Origin: Phalacrocorax aristotelis
Lineage: Eukaryota; Chordata; Aves; Suliformes; Phalacrocoracidae
Assembly (NCBI RefSeq): GCF_949628215.1
Contig: NC_134276.1
Span: 110,894,756 to 110,958,755 of the forward strand
Direction: 5' to 3'
Length of the DNA: 64,000 nt
Part shown: positions 51,201 to 64,000 of the stretch, one piece after another
Layout: every line of letters starts with the position of its first letter
Position numbering within the stretch: position 1 is the stretch's first letter
Program-made: the position numbers and the translations under genes
Notes under the pieces: generated by a model
Databases searched by the model: none
Seen by the model: the letters and a program-made list of their open reading frames with translations, nothing else
Told to the model about the DNA's origin: nothing

Positions 51201-54200
51201 TTTATATTTCAAGGGTTCAGAGGAACATAGTGCTATCTGCAGAGTCATTAGTTAAACTGTGTGTCCTCATTGTTCAACGCACGTTTTGGCACCGCATTCT
51301 AAAGGTCTGGAGTGAAGAAAATGGAAGTTCTTCACTTTTAGTGGAAAAATGTGGAAAGAAAAATGAAGAGGTGGTATTTCAGGTGGTCTAGCTCATCAAA
51401 TTACTGCCTAACATTTTCATCTTTTTCAGATGAGGACAAAAAATGTCCTGAATTTACAGATCTTAATATAGGCGATGCTTTGTCTGGGACAGAAGTCCAA
51501 GTCCAGCTACTGCTATACACAAAGGAAAATCCAAATTGTTCTGAGAGACTCATTGAACATAATGTTACTGCATCTGAGTACCTTAATACCTCCAAGAAAA
51601 TTGTCTTTGTAATTCATGGCTTCAGACCAACAGGATCTCCACCGGCATGGCTAGGTGACATGAAAGAGCTTTTACTGTCTTCAGAGGATATTAATCTCAT
51701 TATAGTTGACTGGAATCGTGGTGCTACAACTGTGAATTACATTACTGCTGTTGCAAACTGCAGAAAAGTTGCAGAAATACTGAAGAACTATGTGGACCAG
51801 ATGCTGGTAAGGCAGAGAGTTGCATCTGTTCTGCATAAGTCTAAATAGCATATTTTGAGTGGGAACGGATATTTAAAATACATCTAAAGTGAACAATGTC
51901 AAATGGCATTTCCTTGACAAAGTATTTGCTAGGTTTGCATACAGTTACAACTGCATGTCTTTAACGCCACCTGAGTTCTTATTTCCCTTTCACTGAAGTA
52001 TGCATGAAAGCTCTGATTCCTTTAGCCAGCTGGAAGTTTTAGGCCTTTAGGAAAGACAGAACGTGCTGGTGGGGAGATGAAGTGGGACATGTTCAAATAG
52101 TATGCAGCATTAAAACTTTACAAAAGCATTACACTACTCTTTTTACTATTAAACTCCTATAATTAAAGATTGTAAATGAAAAAGAAATCACTGACAGAGA
52201 TATAAATATTTGTTCCAAAATTATATAAACTTTGTGATTCTAGAGGGAGTTGCCAAAACAGTTGTTGATGCCAGTGGTCTTAACTGGGCTTTAGATTTGT
52301 TGCTTAATCAAATGAACAAAAAAAATTATCATCTCATTTATGGCATTGTTAGATATATCACTTGATTTTTCTTCTATTCTCACCACTTCTTTTCCCAGCC
52401 ATTCTCAGTTCTACATGCTGTAGAGTAAGAAAATATTCATGTGGAATTTGAGTAGAAAGCTCAGCATTTTGAGAAAGGATAAGGTGAAAGAAGAGGGACA
52501 CCATCAGAATCTGGACTCTGGGGCTACATATAGTGATAACGATTTGTAATTATGACAGTAAATTTTTTTGTTATGGAACAGGAGAATAAAATAGGACTAT
52601 AAGAGCAGTCTCCAATACGGAGTGGGTTAAAAGGTGTATTTTGCAAATTTCTCGATGCAGATTTCTGGTTAATTGCTGGTTACAGGTCTGCCTGGCAAAG
52701 CAATGACTGCAGGGCATGCTTGGGCCCACCTTGTTGTGCGAGCCATCAGAGGGATGGTGGTAGTGTATTTGTGTCCCACAGCTATGAGTTTCATACTCGC
52801 AAGCTGTCGTGAGGCCTTTGTTAATGCATTTTGAGATGCATTAATAATTAAGGTCCCATGTATCATTCCATCACTTTTCAGAGATTCTAACAGGTCTGCT
52901 GATACTATTTCAGAGTTCTTTGATAGGGTTGTTTTTAAATACCGCCTGCTTTGTAGAATGGGCATCTTAAGGCTTTCCTGCAAGTGTGCATTTGGCACCA
53001 TTATTCAGCAGATCTGTGGTGTAAGTATTAATGGTATTGTGTTTTAAATTTATTTTATTGGAAGGATAAGGCAGGGGGAGATAGATTTTTTTTTTTCCCC
53101 TAATTCATAGTTTTGTTTCATCTTTCTTGTATCTGGTAAATGTCTTCCTCTTCCCTCCCCATGCTCCTCCTCTAACTAGTGTGACAGTTTGGAAGAAATG
53201 TGACTCAAGCTTCCTTTTTACATTTTTTTTAGTCAAAGAATTTCATAATTACTGCACCGTTTAACTAATGCAGAATGTCAAACTGAAAAGAACTTTGTAA
53301 TTTCCATTTGTTTTTAAAGTTAGAGAGTTAGAAATATAACTTAGAGTACTGATAAAAAGTGAAAACTAAATCAGTCTACTGGTGTCTGTTCAGTTAACCA
53401 TATGTGTGGTTGTGGCTTTGGGTTTTTTTTTTTCCTGATAGGTACATGGAGCTTCTCTTGATGCTATCTATATGATTGGTGTTAGTCTTGGAGCTCATAT
53501 AGCTGGTTTTGTTGGCCAGAAGTATAATGGCAAAATTGGCAGAATTACAGGTAAGTCTTTTAATCCCGATACACATATTCTAATGTACCTTGTGTTGTTG
53601 TCATAGCTGCAAATCACATAGATGCTAGCACTGAAATATTGACAAATGAGGACTGATTATTTAGTAACATACATGAGGAAAAATGTATCCCTGGTAGAAG
53701 TTCAGAAACTTGTGGAAGTCTGCCTTCAGGACCTAAGTTACACCTGAAATTTTCCAACGTCTTTACCTCTGGTCTCTCAAATGAAAATTGAGTGCTACAT
53801 TCAAATGCAACTTAAATTACATACTACCTGAGTTTCTGTCTAGTTGATGAAGAAAGTCAGGTCCCTCTGCAGGGAGATTCGAAGGCTCTTGGTCAGACCA
53901 CAGGAATCAGACACCAGGATTTAGTTTCGGTTTGAGGTATCTGAACATGGTGCAGGCTTTAGTGTGTTGAGCCGTCTGCTACAGGGAGCTTAAATCAGGT
54001 GTTCAACCTGTGTGTGGATACTGCAAATCTTACCTCATACTTGTTACACCGTCAGCATTGTCATCTGCGGGAAGTGATGCATATGGTGAAAATTGGAGTA
54101 CCATCATTTGCGTACATCTTTCAGGATCAGGTTGCGTGAAGTTTAGGATTAACTTTTAGATGCTGGTTCCTAGGGCAGAATCCACAGTGCTAATTTGGGT

Positions 54201-57200
54201 TCACAGACTCCAGATACTTCTTGTGATGAAAGAGCAAAAATCGCTGCAGCTAGCGTGTTGAGAAGGAAGCTCGCTAAGGTAACTGCCAGAAAAGGTGCTA
54301 AGGGGAGAAGGGATGTTGGATCCTGATAATGTTTTGCATTTAAGAGAACAGCTATTTTCAGGCTGAAGGGAGGCAGTTGCCACTCCTTGAGATTCATAGC
54401 TCCAAACACTCTCTTCAGAGTACTTTTTTCCCCAAATGTAAGAGGAGCCAATAGCCAGCCTTAAGAAAGGGAATTAGAGGCTCCTCCCCCTCTAGTACAG
54501 CAATCTGAAAGTCAGGGCATTTCTAAGAGTGTGATAGGCTCCAGCTATATCCCTTTGGTTAAGAATACTTGTTTCCACTCTACGCAATTCCCTAGAGTTT
54601 GGTAGGGTAACAGGTTGGGGACAGTCTTGATTTCAATGGTAGGCTAGCAGGTCCATACCCTCTCTGTACAATAACTGGGAGCTAGAAGTTCCATGTAATT
54701 TCTGAGCTCAGATGCTTGCTGGTAAATGGAATTATATGAAATGTTTCAATCACCTTACAATTACTGATATGGATAAATAAAGGCAAAGATTGAGTAGTCC
54801 AAACACACAAGGCTCTTAACCTCTTAAGTGACTGTTTTGATACTCTTTCTTTCAAACAAGTTGAGCTGGTAGCCCAAACTGACGTTGGAAAAATGAGATT
54901 TAAAAAAAAAAAAAAAAAGCTATCTTCTTCACTGTTTGGAGATTTCTGAAATATAAAACTAATTAGTGGACTAAAACAATGACCTTTGCACCTGGGGCAT
55001 TATGAATGTGAATTCTTGACATTCTATGAACCCCTGCAATCATGTGCATCTTGGTTATCTTAATATTGAGAGAGAACCTTCCTAGACTAGTTCTTAAAGA
55101 ACATCTGCCAGTTAAATCATAATTCAAATTTGCATAAGCTAAGGTCATACTATGTCCCTGTCTCTCAATCAGTGAGAACGTAAGTAGAAGTTAGTTAAGC
55201 ATAGGAATATTTTTTGCCTTGACAGTTGTATTTTCCATCTTTGCTGCTTTTTCATTTCCCCTCTTTGTCTTTGCTTTTGTTGTCAAGAAAATAGGAGCAG
55301 AGCAAACCTCAGCTAACGTCTCACTTTCCTGCAAAGGACGGAATTTACGATCATGAAATTTATCAGATTTCAGGGCTGCACAACATAATTCCCTGTCCCT
55401 AAAATGAATGAGAATACGCAGTGTTTATACTTCAGATACTTTGCCACCCAAATCCCGTCCTCCTTGATATAAAGTGCTTTTTATGAATCTCAGTTGGAAT
55501 CTCTTTTGTCATATTTGAGTTTTGATTTGAGTATAAATTTCCAAGCCTCCTTCAGGTGAAAATATTGTCAGAAACTAGTATTTCACTTAGCTGTATATAA
55601 AAATCGTTTTTCTATAAGGAATTTCAACACCAACTGATAAAATCATTGCGGCATGTTTGAAATTGTCTCCGTCCAAGAGGTCTTCATCTTGTGTTCTGGT
55701 GGTGAGAGTAGTTATATTATGCATTGCATTTTTATGAAGTACATAATAGGTATGGGATTTTCTGGGGAAAAGGACAAAATTAATTCTCCTGATTTGACCC
55801 CTGTTGCTGTTGGCTTATAATTCATCTGGAGAACTGGGAGATAAGCACAACTAATTAGGGAGAGAGAGAAATTCAAAGATATGGGCTGATCAGTCTTGTG
55901 CTTTGCTTAGCAAGTTGAAGAATAGAAACTTGAGAAGAATTGTGCTGGGTTTTATATTCATTATTGTCCCAGGAAAATGAAGAGTCATTGATGAATTACG
56001 CTCAAATGTTCATCTTGTATATATCTGTAGAAACAGACCCCGGGATTTGTAATGCTATTGTTATTTTCATTTAGGGCTTGATCCAGCAGGCCCTTCGTTC
56101 ACTCGAGCACCACCAGAGGAGAGACTGGATTGTACCGATGCACAATTTGTTGATGTAATCCACTCAGATACTGATGGTAATGACATAGCCTTAACCTTTC
56201 CTATTTCAACTTGAGGAAAGGCAGGAAAGCAAAAGAGAAGGGATAAGGTGTTCCAGTAACATCCAAGCAGTGCTGCAGAAGTATATTCTGTGTTATCAGG
56301 TGGATTCCTGAGCTGTTGCTTTCTAACAACGTCTATACTTTTGAAATCAAACTGTATGGTATTATGCCTATTCATCAAGAAATTGAAACTCAGCTTCGCC
56401 AATGACTGAAGCAATGATGGACAGTTTTGTTCAGTTTTGACATAAGTTGCCGTGTTACTGAGTGAAGTTTCATTACTGAACCTGAAAATATTGAAGTTTT
56501 ATGTCCAACAGCTAGCTGAAGGCATATGTAGATAGCCATAGAGTAATGGGTCCATTCAATGTCATGCAAAAGAGGCGATTACACTGCTGTCATTTATGTC
56601 TTTTTTGCTATAGTATATTCCTTCTGAATACAAAAAACAACTCTGCACATTGAATAAAGGATGTCTATTGCATTAATTTATGATACTGCTATTTCCAAAA
56701 TAGTTTCGCATTAACATTCTTTTGCTGTGCTAGTGTGTATGAACATAGAGGTTGTAAGCATGTGATTATCACGGAATTAGTCCCTTCTGAGACAGCCTGT
56801 CTCAGCTGTATCACATTGGCACACTACAGATCCTCTGCTTAAAATTCTACATCATGTCACTGTAAGGTTTAAATTAAGAACGTTGTAAAGTCTGCATCAT
56901 CCGTGCTATAATCTGGTTTAATTTTTTTCTCAAAACCATAAGTAAACCTTTCAAACCTACCACACCTGTGCCATTATTTGTGTAGTTTCATATCAGTTTC
57001 TTTAATGATATTAAAAATTACAGATTTTACGATACAAATTTATACGTGAAGCTGTAAAATACCAATTTTTGTAATGTAATCTTACTCGTGGTCTTTTACA
57101 GTCCAGATACAGATTTTTCTCCTTTGATATACTGATTATATTAGTGTAACTCAGAATCCAATGTCAAGTGCAAAAAATGGAAAATCTTACTCTAATGAAA

Positions 57201-60200
57201 ATTACACTGGGAAAGAATTTTGGTTGCTGGAGAGAACATGAATTTAATAAATTTCTGTGTGCAAATAATACCTCTGCTACAGCACTAAATAGTTGCTTCT
57301 GTTCTTTCCTTTTATGGCAGTAGGAATCTTACACAAATTTGTATACATTTGTGCACAGCATCTTACACGTGTATTATTTTTCTTAAGAAAAATCCCCATG
57401 GATTTTAACTCATAACATGACTCCCATTTACAGAACAAAAGAACAGTATAATTGCAAAAAAATTCTTTAAGACCTCCATGTTATTTTGTAACTAATGTAA
57501 TGATAAATAATTAACTGCATAATTCTGTTCATGTTTTTTTGATTCATTATGTTTTTACTTTAGCACTAGGTTTCAAGAAACCTTTAGGAACCATTGATTT
57601 CTATCCAAATGGAGGAATGGATCAGCCTGGTTGTCCAAAAACAGTATTCAGTGGTAAATAAAAATGTATTCAATTAATGAGAAAAGAGTTTGAGATCAGA
57701 TAAAAAAAAAAGGTTAAACCGAATTCAGTGGACGCTGCACATATTTGGTAACATGGGAGCTGAGGGCATTGTCTTCTTTCTTTTCCGTTCCCACTCAGCA
57801 AATTAGAAATCACAAATGGATGGAATTATATTATTATATTATATATACAATCTGCATATAGTTATCATTATTTTTCTGTCTTTATATATGGCTACACATA
57901 GGGGAAGATGCTTGCATCCCAATGGTTTGGACAGGATCACTTGCATATGACTTGGAAGGCTTTCAAGTTGTCACTGTGGCTTAGGTTTTGGACAGCTCTT
58001 TTAGGCTCTAGGATGAAAACAGTTTTATGACACGATCTTTTGCTGCAGAATTTTGGTTATTTCAACCTCTATAAATCTTAGGCGAGGTTGCTGCCCATTG
58101 TTTTTGTTTACCCTTTTTGAATGTGTTTATGACTGTCTATGTTTCTGTTACTAATCTGCACACTGCTGCTACGAATTAGAGCTGCCGCAAAAGCATAGGG
58201 CTTCCACTTGTGCATCTGTGGGTATGGGAGAATCCCTTAAGACTCAGGATCATCATCTTCATCTGTACAATTCTCACAGTTTGTTTTGCTAGTAGAGAAA
58301 GTAATTTATCACACCAAAAAAACTAGAGAGAAGAATCTCTGAAGGATTCCTTGTGGTAGTTTTTCTGCAAAAACATTCTTCACTGGATGCAACAAGGCAA
58401 ATTTTAACTCAGACTTATGCTTTATAAAAAAATATTCTGTAAATTTGATAGGAATTAGTAGACTATTTCTTACATAAAAAAACCTGTAGACTTTTCTCTA
58501 TACCTGTTATATTGAAAATAATCTTCAAGTTTTTCTTCTTGTGTGTGTGCATCCATTTTTTACACCTAGTGGTCAACTAACCAGAGAATAAAAGCATGGC
58601 TAACCTAATGACTCAGGTAAATGAGATTACTTTGGTAACACCTTTCATTCCATGAAGAAAAGTGATTACATATTCTTTGTATATTTCATTTTTTCTTTCC
58701 TGAAGGACTTCAGTATTTTAAGTGTGACCATCAAAGATCTGTCTTCCTCTTCTTATCATCTTTGAAAAGGAAGTGCAACATAATAACATATCCTTGTGAA
58801 TCTTACTTGGATTACAAGAGAGGAAAATGTGTCGATTGTGGAGCTTTCCAGCCAATGTCCTGTCCAGTACTGGGTAAGTGTTATGGTATCTGCTCTGCGC
58901 TGTGTGAGATTTTCTGGGAAATCCAGACTAGCTCTTTCTGGGTCTACTCTGTAATACTCTGTATTATCATGTTGAGGGATCTGTAGAGATTGATCGCGTG
59001 CAGAGCTGCATATTGTTTAAAGTAGTTTAAAGTTCATGGCTTCTGTTAGACACAGGTGCTGAATTTTCCTAATCTTTGGTCATTATGCTTTCCACTCTGA
59101 AATGGATTCACAGTGTATTTCCTTTCTACAGAGAAACTGCTTCTGCTTAGTTCATCACTTCAGGCTGCACAGTGTGTTATCATCTCTACAGCACTTGTGG
59201 TTTTTATTTAAGAGTAATAAAGTTTATAGCAACTTCAGGCTTCTCTGGCTCTTCTTTCAGAATCAAGCTTTCGTTTGGAGGGGGTTTTAGTTGTTTGGGG
59301 CTTTATTGGTTTTAGAGAGGATCTGGGGACAGTTTGGAAAGAGCTATGGTAGTATGAGCATTTCCTAGTTGGCAGGGTTTTCTTAAGAATGAAATTTAAA
59401 AATATTTAATTAGAAGTTAACTTTCAATTTGTACCTTGTCTTTTTTATATCCTTATATTAGGATATACCCCCTATATTAGTTAGAGCAGTTTCAAGAAAA
59501 AAGTGTAGATAGATAGATCTGTATGTTATTTTGTAATATAACCCAACCATAACGGGACCTTATAGTAGGGCAGAAAGACTCCAGGACTTCCCCAGCATGG
59601 TTGTTAGCCATGCGTGATGCACTTACACAGAATGTCCAAGCAAGAGGTGGAGAAATATTTGACCGGTCAGCTGCCACCTTTTTTTTTTTTTCTTTAATAT
59701 TCATAAAACCTATGAGGAAATGGCAAGCAGCTGAATCTGGAAACTGAGAGAAGCATCATCCTCCTACTGCAAGCTTTGCTGCTTGCTGCCTAGCAGTGGC
59801 AGCTCTGCAGCCTGGAAATAGCCCTTGTTGTCCAGCCTAGGTAAAGAAAGTAAGAGGGAGAGGACAGGCTCAGCCATTTCAGAAACAAGGACTGTTATCA
59901 AGCCCCAAAGACAATAAGCATAGAATTGTATAACCCAAAAGTTCTTTCTACATTATATCCATAATCTTAGGAGGTTTACAGAGTATCTATCATTTTATTA
60001 AATAATATCCACGATTATAGATGACAGGGTTTAAAAATATTTACTTTAATGGTTCAAAAAAGAAAGGAGGAAATTTTACCTAACGTGAAGCTGTTTTGTA
60101 GCTGTTCTCTGCAAATATGTGGGCTACTTTTTTGGGTTTGTTTTTTTACCTCTGCAGGAGTTTATAAGCACTATTTTTTTGAGTTAGTATGCTAGACTAA

Positions 60201-63200
60201 ACAGATTCCCACTATTACAGTATGAAATGTTTAGTGATACTAATATACCAGAAGAATGAAATACATGCATATTGCGTTCTGTTGTACCCGGGGGATTCCT
60301 GCATTTTCCAAATCAATTTACTTTCTCAGAGAATATTTAAAAAAATTAAAGCCAAATCTGTCACTTTGTGTAATTATATGTGTATCATGATTTTGATAAA
60401 TGTCTGAAATGAAATATTTAAATTTTGGGTTTCAGGTTATTACGCTGATAGATGGAAAAATCTCTTAATCCCAATGAGTTCACCAACGAAAGCTTATTTT
60501 GATACATCAGATCAAGACCCATTCTGCAGTGAGTGACTGAATACATACATAACAAACTCTTTATGAAATGTTATGGCTGTTATTTGTTAGCTGATCTGGA
60601 GTGAAAGCACGTTAAAAGTAGAAAGTTATTGTTAACTGCTGTGTGAAATGGTGTAATAAACCGTGAGCAAAGTGTCAGCTCATAGACTGGAGGAAGAAGG
60701 AGAATGACTCTGGTAAAAGAGTAAACTGTACATGAACTGAGAAAGGCATGTGACTTTAAAAGTAATGGGATATACTGCCAAGGGGAAGAAGGAAGCCAGA
60801 AAATAAGAATCAAGCCACAGGCAAAAAGCTGTACTGAGAGAACCTGCTTAGATGGGATCATGCTGCCATTTTTAGAGAGCAAAAATGGGAAGCGAGACTG
60901 CCCTTGGTGGGGAACAAAAAGAGACACCTCTATATTCCACCCCAGGAGGAGAGCACCCCGCAGTCAGCTACAGCTACTCCAGCTTTTAAAAGTCCTAGTC
61001 TCCCCAGGAGTAAAATAGTGGAGGGAAAACTTAGCTGAACTGTTTCAGGGTTATATTCTATGGGAATGAATTCGCGTGGCATGGGTTTTAACTGCAATGG
61101 TTCAGGTATCTACCTATCCATGTAGAGGTGCAGTTTAGATTGTCATCCAATTTCTGTTTATATTAACAGACTTTGCCACCATAAGCAAATGTTAGCACAC
61201 TCTTTAAATTGCTTTAAGGCTCTTTGATTTGGGGTATGGGGAAAGGCTTACATGGAATTTAAATGAAATCAAGATTCCCGTTGGATTTTTTCCATCATTC
61301 TGGCAAAGTTTTTTTACCAGGGACTGAATATCTCTTTTTATAGTGGTAATGATGTTTACTTATATCACTGTTTCTTTCAAAGGGCCAAGGAGAGGTTAAT
61401 GAAGATGTGATGGATTTTATATAAAATAACCTATTCCCAATGGTCTTTCAGCTCAGCCGAAACCTGCTGCCACTGTTCTCTCCTGCTCCTGTTTGCTTGG
61501 GCTTTGCTCTTCCATGCTCTCAAGGCTGCACAGGCTGCTAGATCTGTCTCCTCATTCATTCTTCTGGCAGAAAAATACAGTTTTGTTTTCACTCTCACAC
61601 AAACTAAAGTCTGGGCATTCATCAAAAACCCAACCAGCCAGCATCCTGATGATGGAAAGAGTACATTGTAGAAGTAAAAGATTATGTATAGCATTCTGGG
61701 ACATGGGTGGTAGAAGAGAGAAAAGAGGAGGAGAAACATTTTTGTCAATATCCTTCTTATTCTGCTTTGAGCTGGTGACTTAGAAGAGTCACTGTTCCTA
61801 TCATCAAGCAGTGAATACTTTTAACAGGGTGATATTAACAACTGTATCATGTTGAGGTCATTCTTTGAAACTTATTATTTCCTATTTCTTTTTGCAGTGT
61901 ATAACTACTTACTGGATATTACTACCTGGAATAAAAGCATTAGGAGAGGTTTCATTAAAGTTAAAATAACAGATTATACTGGAAACACAGTAGAATCAGA
62001 GATGAATAGGTATGCTGTGCTTTATCTCTAAGTATTTTTTTATCACTTCATAGCACTAATTTTCTGGGTTTCCTAAACCTTTTAACTTGTTAACCTGTAA
62101 GTCAAAAAAGTATTATGAGTTGTTAAGACTCGGTCACGGCTCCTTTTCCTGGGTATGGCTCAGTGTCAGAGGCGGTGCTTTTCACACTGAAATGATCTTC
62201 TCTCCATTTATGAACTAGCCCGGGTCCTTGCATGGCACTGGTTTGAATCCAGTTCTAGTGTCCTTGTTCTGAATGCTCAAAGTTGAAACATCTTACAAGA
62301 TTTCTGATCCTAATAATAATGCTTAGTAATACTGAATATTACTCCACTGACAAAACCCTAACTAGAAAAAATATTTTTCTTTAGTGAAGCTTCAACATTT
62401 CAGCAATATAAAAGAGTCAAAATACTAACTGGATTTTACCAAGACCTTGACAAAATATCAAAAATTTCCTTGACGTTTTCTACGAAGACTTTAGTAGGCC
62501 CAAAATACAAGCTTAGGATTCTCCAGATGAGGCTGAAATCTCTTAATAATCCAGAAAGGTAAGTAAGTGTGTGTCACATATCAAAGTTGTGTATCAGCTA
62601 AACTGCTGAGGATGTCTATTTCCCCTCTATCGATTATTTAACCACATTTTCCTAAATGCCTGAACATCCTCCTCATCTTACCTAGGATCAAATTTATCGT
62701 GTGGAAGAGCCGCTCTGTACATTAACATTTAGTGCACAGCACCTTCAGTTCGCATCTCTCGTACATGTACATGTCAACGAGCGTGCTGCTTGTTACAGCG
62801 GGCTGCTGCTGCTGTCTGGTCACAGCGGGTTTTCAAGGACCACTTGTGTAGACCAGCCTGACTTACAGGTGCATGGTTAAGTTCTCTTCCAGAAGATAAA
62901 TTTTATTAAGCGCTTTTCTGATTTTGACTATATGTCTGTACACAGCTTTTCACACTCAGCTACAAAAGGGAGCACTTCAGCTACTTGTGAGACTGGAATA
63001 GTTTTTGGTTGTCTTGCTGATGGTAAAGACCTTCCAAGACCAAAACACAGTCTATGCTTGCCTACACTTGAAATTGTCTGATTTTTTTTTTATATTTAAA
63101 TGTCATTACTAAGCTTTTATTAATTATTTCTGGTTTTAAATACTTGGGCAGTAGTGCCGTATGTTCATTTTTTAGGTCTCCAGAGTTACTGGTACAATAG

Positions 63201-64000
63201 CATTAGTAATTACATTTTATATTTGTGTCTTGTGGAAATAACACATTACATGGATTAGGTAAGAAATATCCAGGAGTAGAAAGAGTACTTTATTTTAGAG
63301 TTATCATGTTAATTTGCTTCATATGAATGTCAGATTCAATAAAGTCAGAATCTAAAATAAAATTTAATAATGGTTATCAAATAAGTAATGAATGGGAATA
63401 ATATTACAATATAAGTCTTTAGTCAATATATGTTGCTAACTTGAGAAATAACATTTAAGGCTTTCTGATTTGGTATATAATAATAGTCTAGTAGCAGCAG
63501 GGCTTGATCAAAGCTCGAAATCATATTGCAATTTTTTTTCTCAACCTAATGGTGATAAATCAGGAGATACATTTCATGCAAGCCTATCAGCATTCAAGAC
63601 TTTCTCAGATCATCATCTAGCAAATAAGTAAGACTTTCCGTGAACATCCCTTACCGGTTTTGAGTTTTCATTCCTGTTACTCTGACTCTTGTTAGTTTTG
63701 AAGTAAGATGTACTTGGTTTGCTTTAGTATAGGATCCAATAAGTCTTTCACCCAGAGCCTCCTCAGATGGCAGTCATATAAGCACATTAGATACTTTTAG
63801 ATATCAATGGAAAACAGCGTATTGAATCAGCATGTAAAGGTAATTTAAATGCAGATGTTACCACACTATTGGTTGGTATAATTACATAATTGCTCACTGT
63901 AATTATAGCTACCTGTATTTACCTTATTTAGTTATATATAACTACAACAATTACTTGAACACAAGGTAATCAACTAGAAACTACATTTAAAATATTTAAA
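48246..64000 (+). CDS. LIPI: LIPI, phosphatidic-acid-selective phospholipase A1 beta (gene span, last exon outside window)
   Basis: Nine exons join in phase to 1274 nt (424 complete codons): 48246-48294, 51430-51806, 53442-53550, 56075-56176, 57564-57653, 58706-58873, 60436-60528, 61898-62009 and 62385-62558. Residues 1-16 form a signal peptide. The lipase triad is Ser157 (GVSLG), Asp181 (LDPAGP) and His251 (CDHQR), with the same 24- and 70-residue spacing as LIPH. The lid loop between the Cys residues in [12 protein letters not shown] is short, as in PA-PLA1 enzymes. Known role: a secreted, membrane-associated enzyme that hydrolyses phosphatidic acid to 2-acyl lysophosphatidic acid. The human protein has about 460 residues, so only about 30 C-terminal residues are missing. 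It is intact within the window. Confidence 0.95.
51430..51806 (+). CDS. LIPI: LIPI exon 2
   Basis: [20 protein letters not shown], then the lipase fold motifs [14 protein letters not shown] (oxyanion-side HG) and [20 protein letters not shown]. The acceptor is TTTTTCAG and the donor CTG|GTAAGG. It is 377 nt and ends in phase 0. Confidence 0.96.
52669..53001 (-). other. Unrecognised antisense open frame in LIPI intron 2
   Basis: A 110-codon frame on the minus strand (starts [20 protein letters not shown], ends near RPVTSN). Its mixed composition is unlike translated AT-rich intron DNA. No introns, partner exons or domain were recognised. It could be part of a decayed retrocopy or chance. Confidence 0.25.
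53442..53550 (+). CDS. LIPI: LIPI exon 3 (nucleophile Ser)
   Basis: [20 protein letters not shown], then [21 protein letters not shown] holds the catalytic Ser157. The acceptor is TGATAG and the donor GTAAGT. It is 109 nt. Confidence 0.97.
56075..56176 (+). CDS. LIPI: LIPI exon 4 (catalytic Asp)
   Basis: [20 protein letters not shown], then [13 protein letters not shown]. Asp181 in LDPAGP is the triad acid. The acceptor is TTTAG and the donor GTAATG. It is 102 nt. Confidence 0.97.
57564..57653 (+). CDS. LIPI: LIPI exon 5
   Basis: [20 protein letters not shown], then PGCPKTVFS, matching human [20 protein letters not shown]. The acceptor is CTTTAG and the donor GTAAAT. It is 90 nt. Confidence 0.97.
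58706..58873 (+). CDS. LIPI: LIPI exon 6 (catalytic His and lid)
   Basis: [19 protein letters not shown] carries the triad His251. [20 protein letters not shown] encodes the short lid and paired cysteines. The acceptor is TGAAG and the donor GTAAGT. It is 168 nt. Confidence 0.97.
60436..60528 (+). CDS. LIPI: LIPI exon 7
   Basis: [20 protein letters not shown], then [10 protein letters not shown], equivalent to human VFLDTSGTYPFC, the end of the catalytic domain. The acceptor is TTTCAG and the donor GTGAGT. It is 93 nt. Confidence 0.95.
61898..62009 (+). CDS. LIPI: LIPI exon 8 (start of C-terminal domain)
   Basis: [20 protein letters not shown], then [16 protein letters not shown], the beginning of the C-terminal beta domain. 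The acceptor is TTGCAG and the donor GTATGC. It is 112 nt. Confidence 0.93.
62385..62558 (+). CDS. LIPI: LIPI exon 9 (C-terminal domain)
   Basis: [20 protein letters not shown], then [15 protein letters not shown], matching human IQRLMLKSLTYPER. The acceptor is TTTAG and the donor AG|GTAAGT. It is 174 nt and ends in phase 2, so one more exon is needed. Confidence 0.94.
62559..64000. other. LIPI: LIPI intron 9 (incomplete)
   Basis: AT-rich sequence. No exon like the human C-terminal PPLCRYNIVL segment with a fitting acceptor was seen, so the last exon probably lies beyond the right edge. Confidence 0.55.

Noticed and set aside
61431-61783. Opposed open frames of about 100 codons in LIPI intron 7
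   Set aside because: No homology was recognised, and LIPI exons 7 and 8 join in phase without them.
63015-63080. Candidate last LIPI exon (reads GDLP.. to a TGA)
   Set aside because: It lacks the conserved PLC-Y pattern of the LIPI C-terminus and a convincing acceptor in the right phase.

Overview
This window is nuclear DNA from a bird. The evidence is split, GT-AG spliced genes in an AT-rich background, three CR1 LINE pieces with the avian 3' tail (ATTCTATGATTCT-type), and two GC-rich promoter islands. Three genes are recognisable by reading exons across splice sites: an ABCC-type transporter (minus strand), RBM11 (minus strand) and LIPI (plus strand). Relative order and orientation match human 21q11.2 (LIPI, RBM11, ABCC13), so this is the conserved LIPI-RBM11-ABCC13 block and the transporter is called ABCC13.

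Layout. Positions 1-31915 hold 24 consecutive exons of ABCC13, from the start codon to just before the second ATP-binding domain; the remaining 3' exons lie left of the window. All 24 exons join in phase (1081 codons). Two changes look disabling: an in-frame TGA in exon 20 at an expected Trp position, and loss of the GT donor after exon 5. One further intron has a tolerated GC donor. I therefore call it a probable, recently inactivated unitary pseudogene. A 1.9 kb internally deleted CR1 LINE sits in intron 8, and a short CR1 tail in intron 1. Its CpG-rich first exon (about 31.7-32.1 kb) is bordered upstream by a CR1 3' fragment at 32.2-32.7 kb.

Positions 32.7-36.0 kb are intergenic with nothing recognised. 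RBM11 spans 35994-44265 with five coding exons encoding an intact 258-residue splicing regulator, and starts inside a strong CpG island (43.86-44.66 kb). About 4 kb separates it from LIPI, which runs head-to-head with it from 48246 to the right edge. Nine of its exons are present (signal peptide, Ser157/Asp181/His251 triad, short lid); the last coding exon was not found and probably lies beyond 64000.

The three genes are neighbours by ancient synteny and do not form a pathway: LIPI is a secreted or membrane phosphatidic-acid-selective phospholipase A1, RBM11 a nuclear RNA-binding protein, and ABCC13 an MRP-like membrane transporter of unknown substrate. No CRISPR array, tRNA, rRNA or virus-derived element was recognised.
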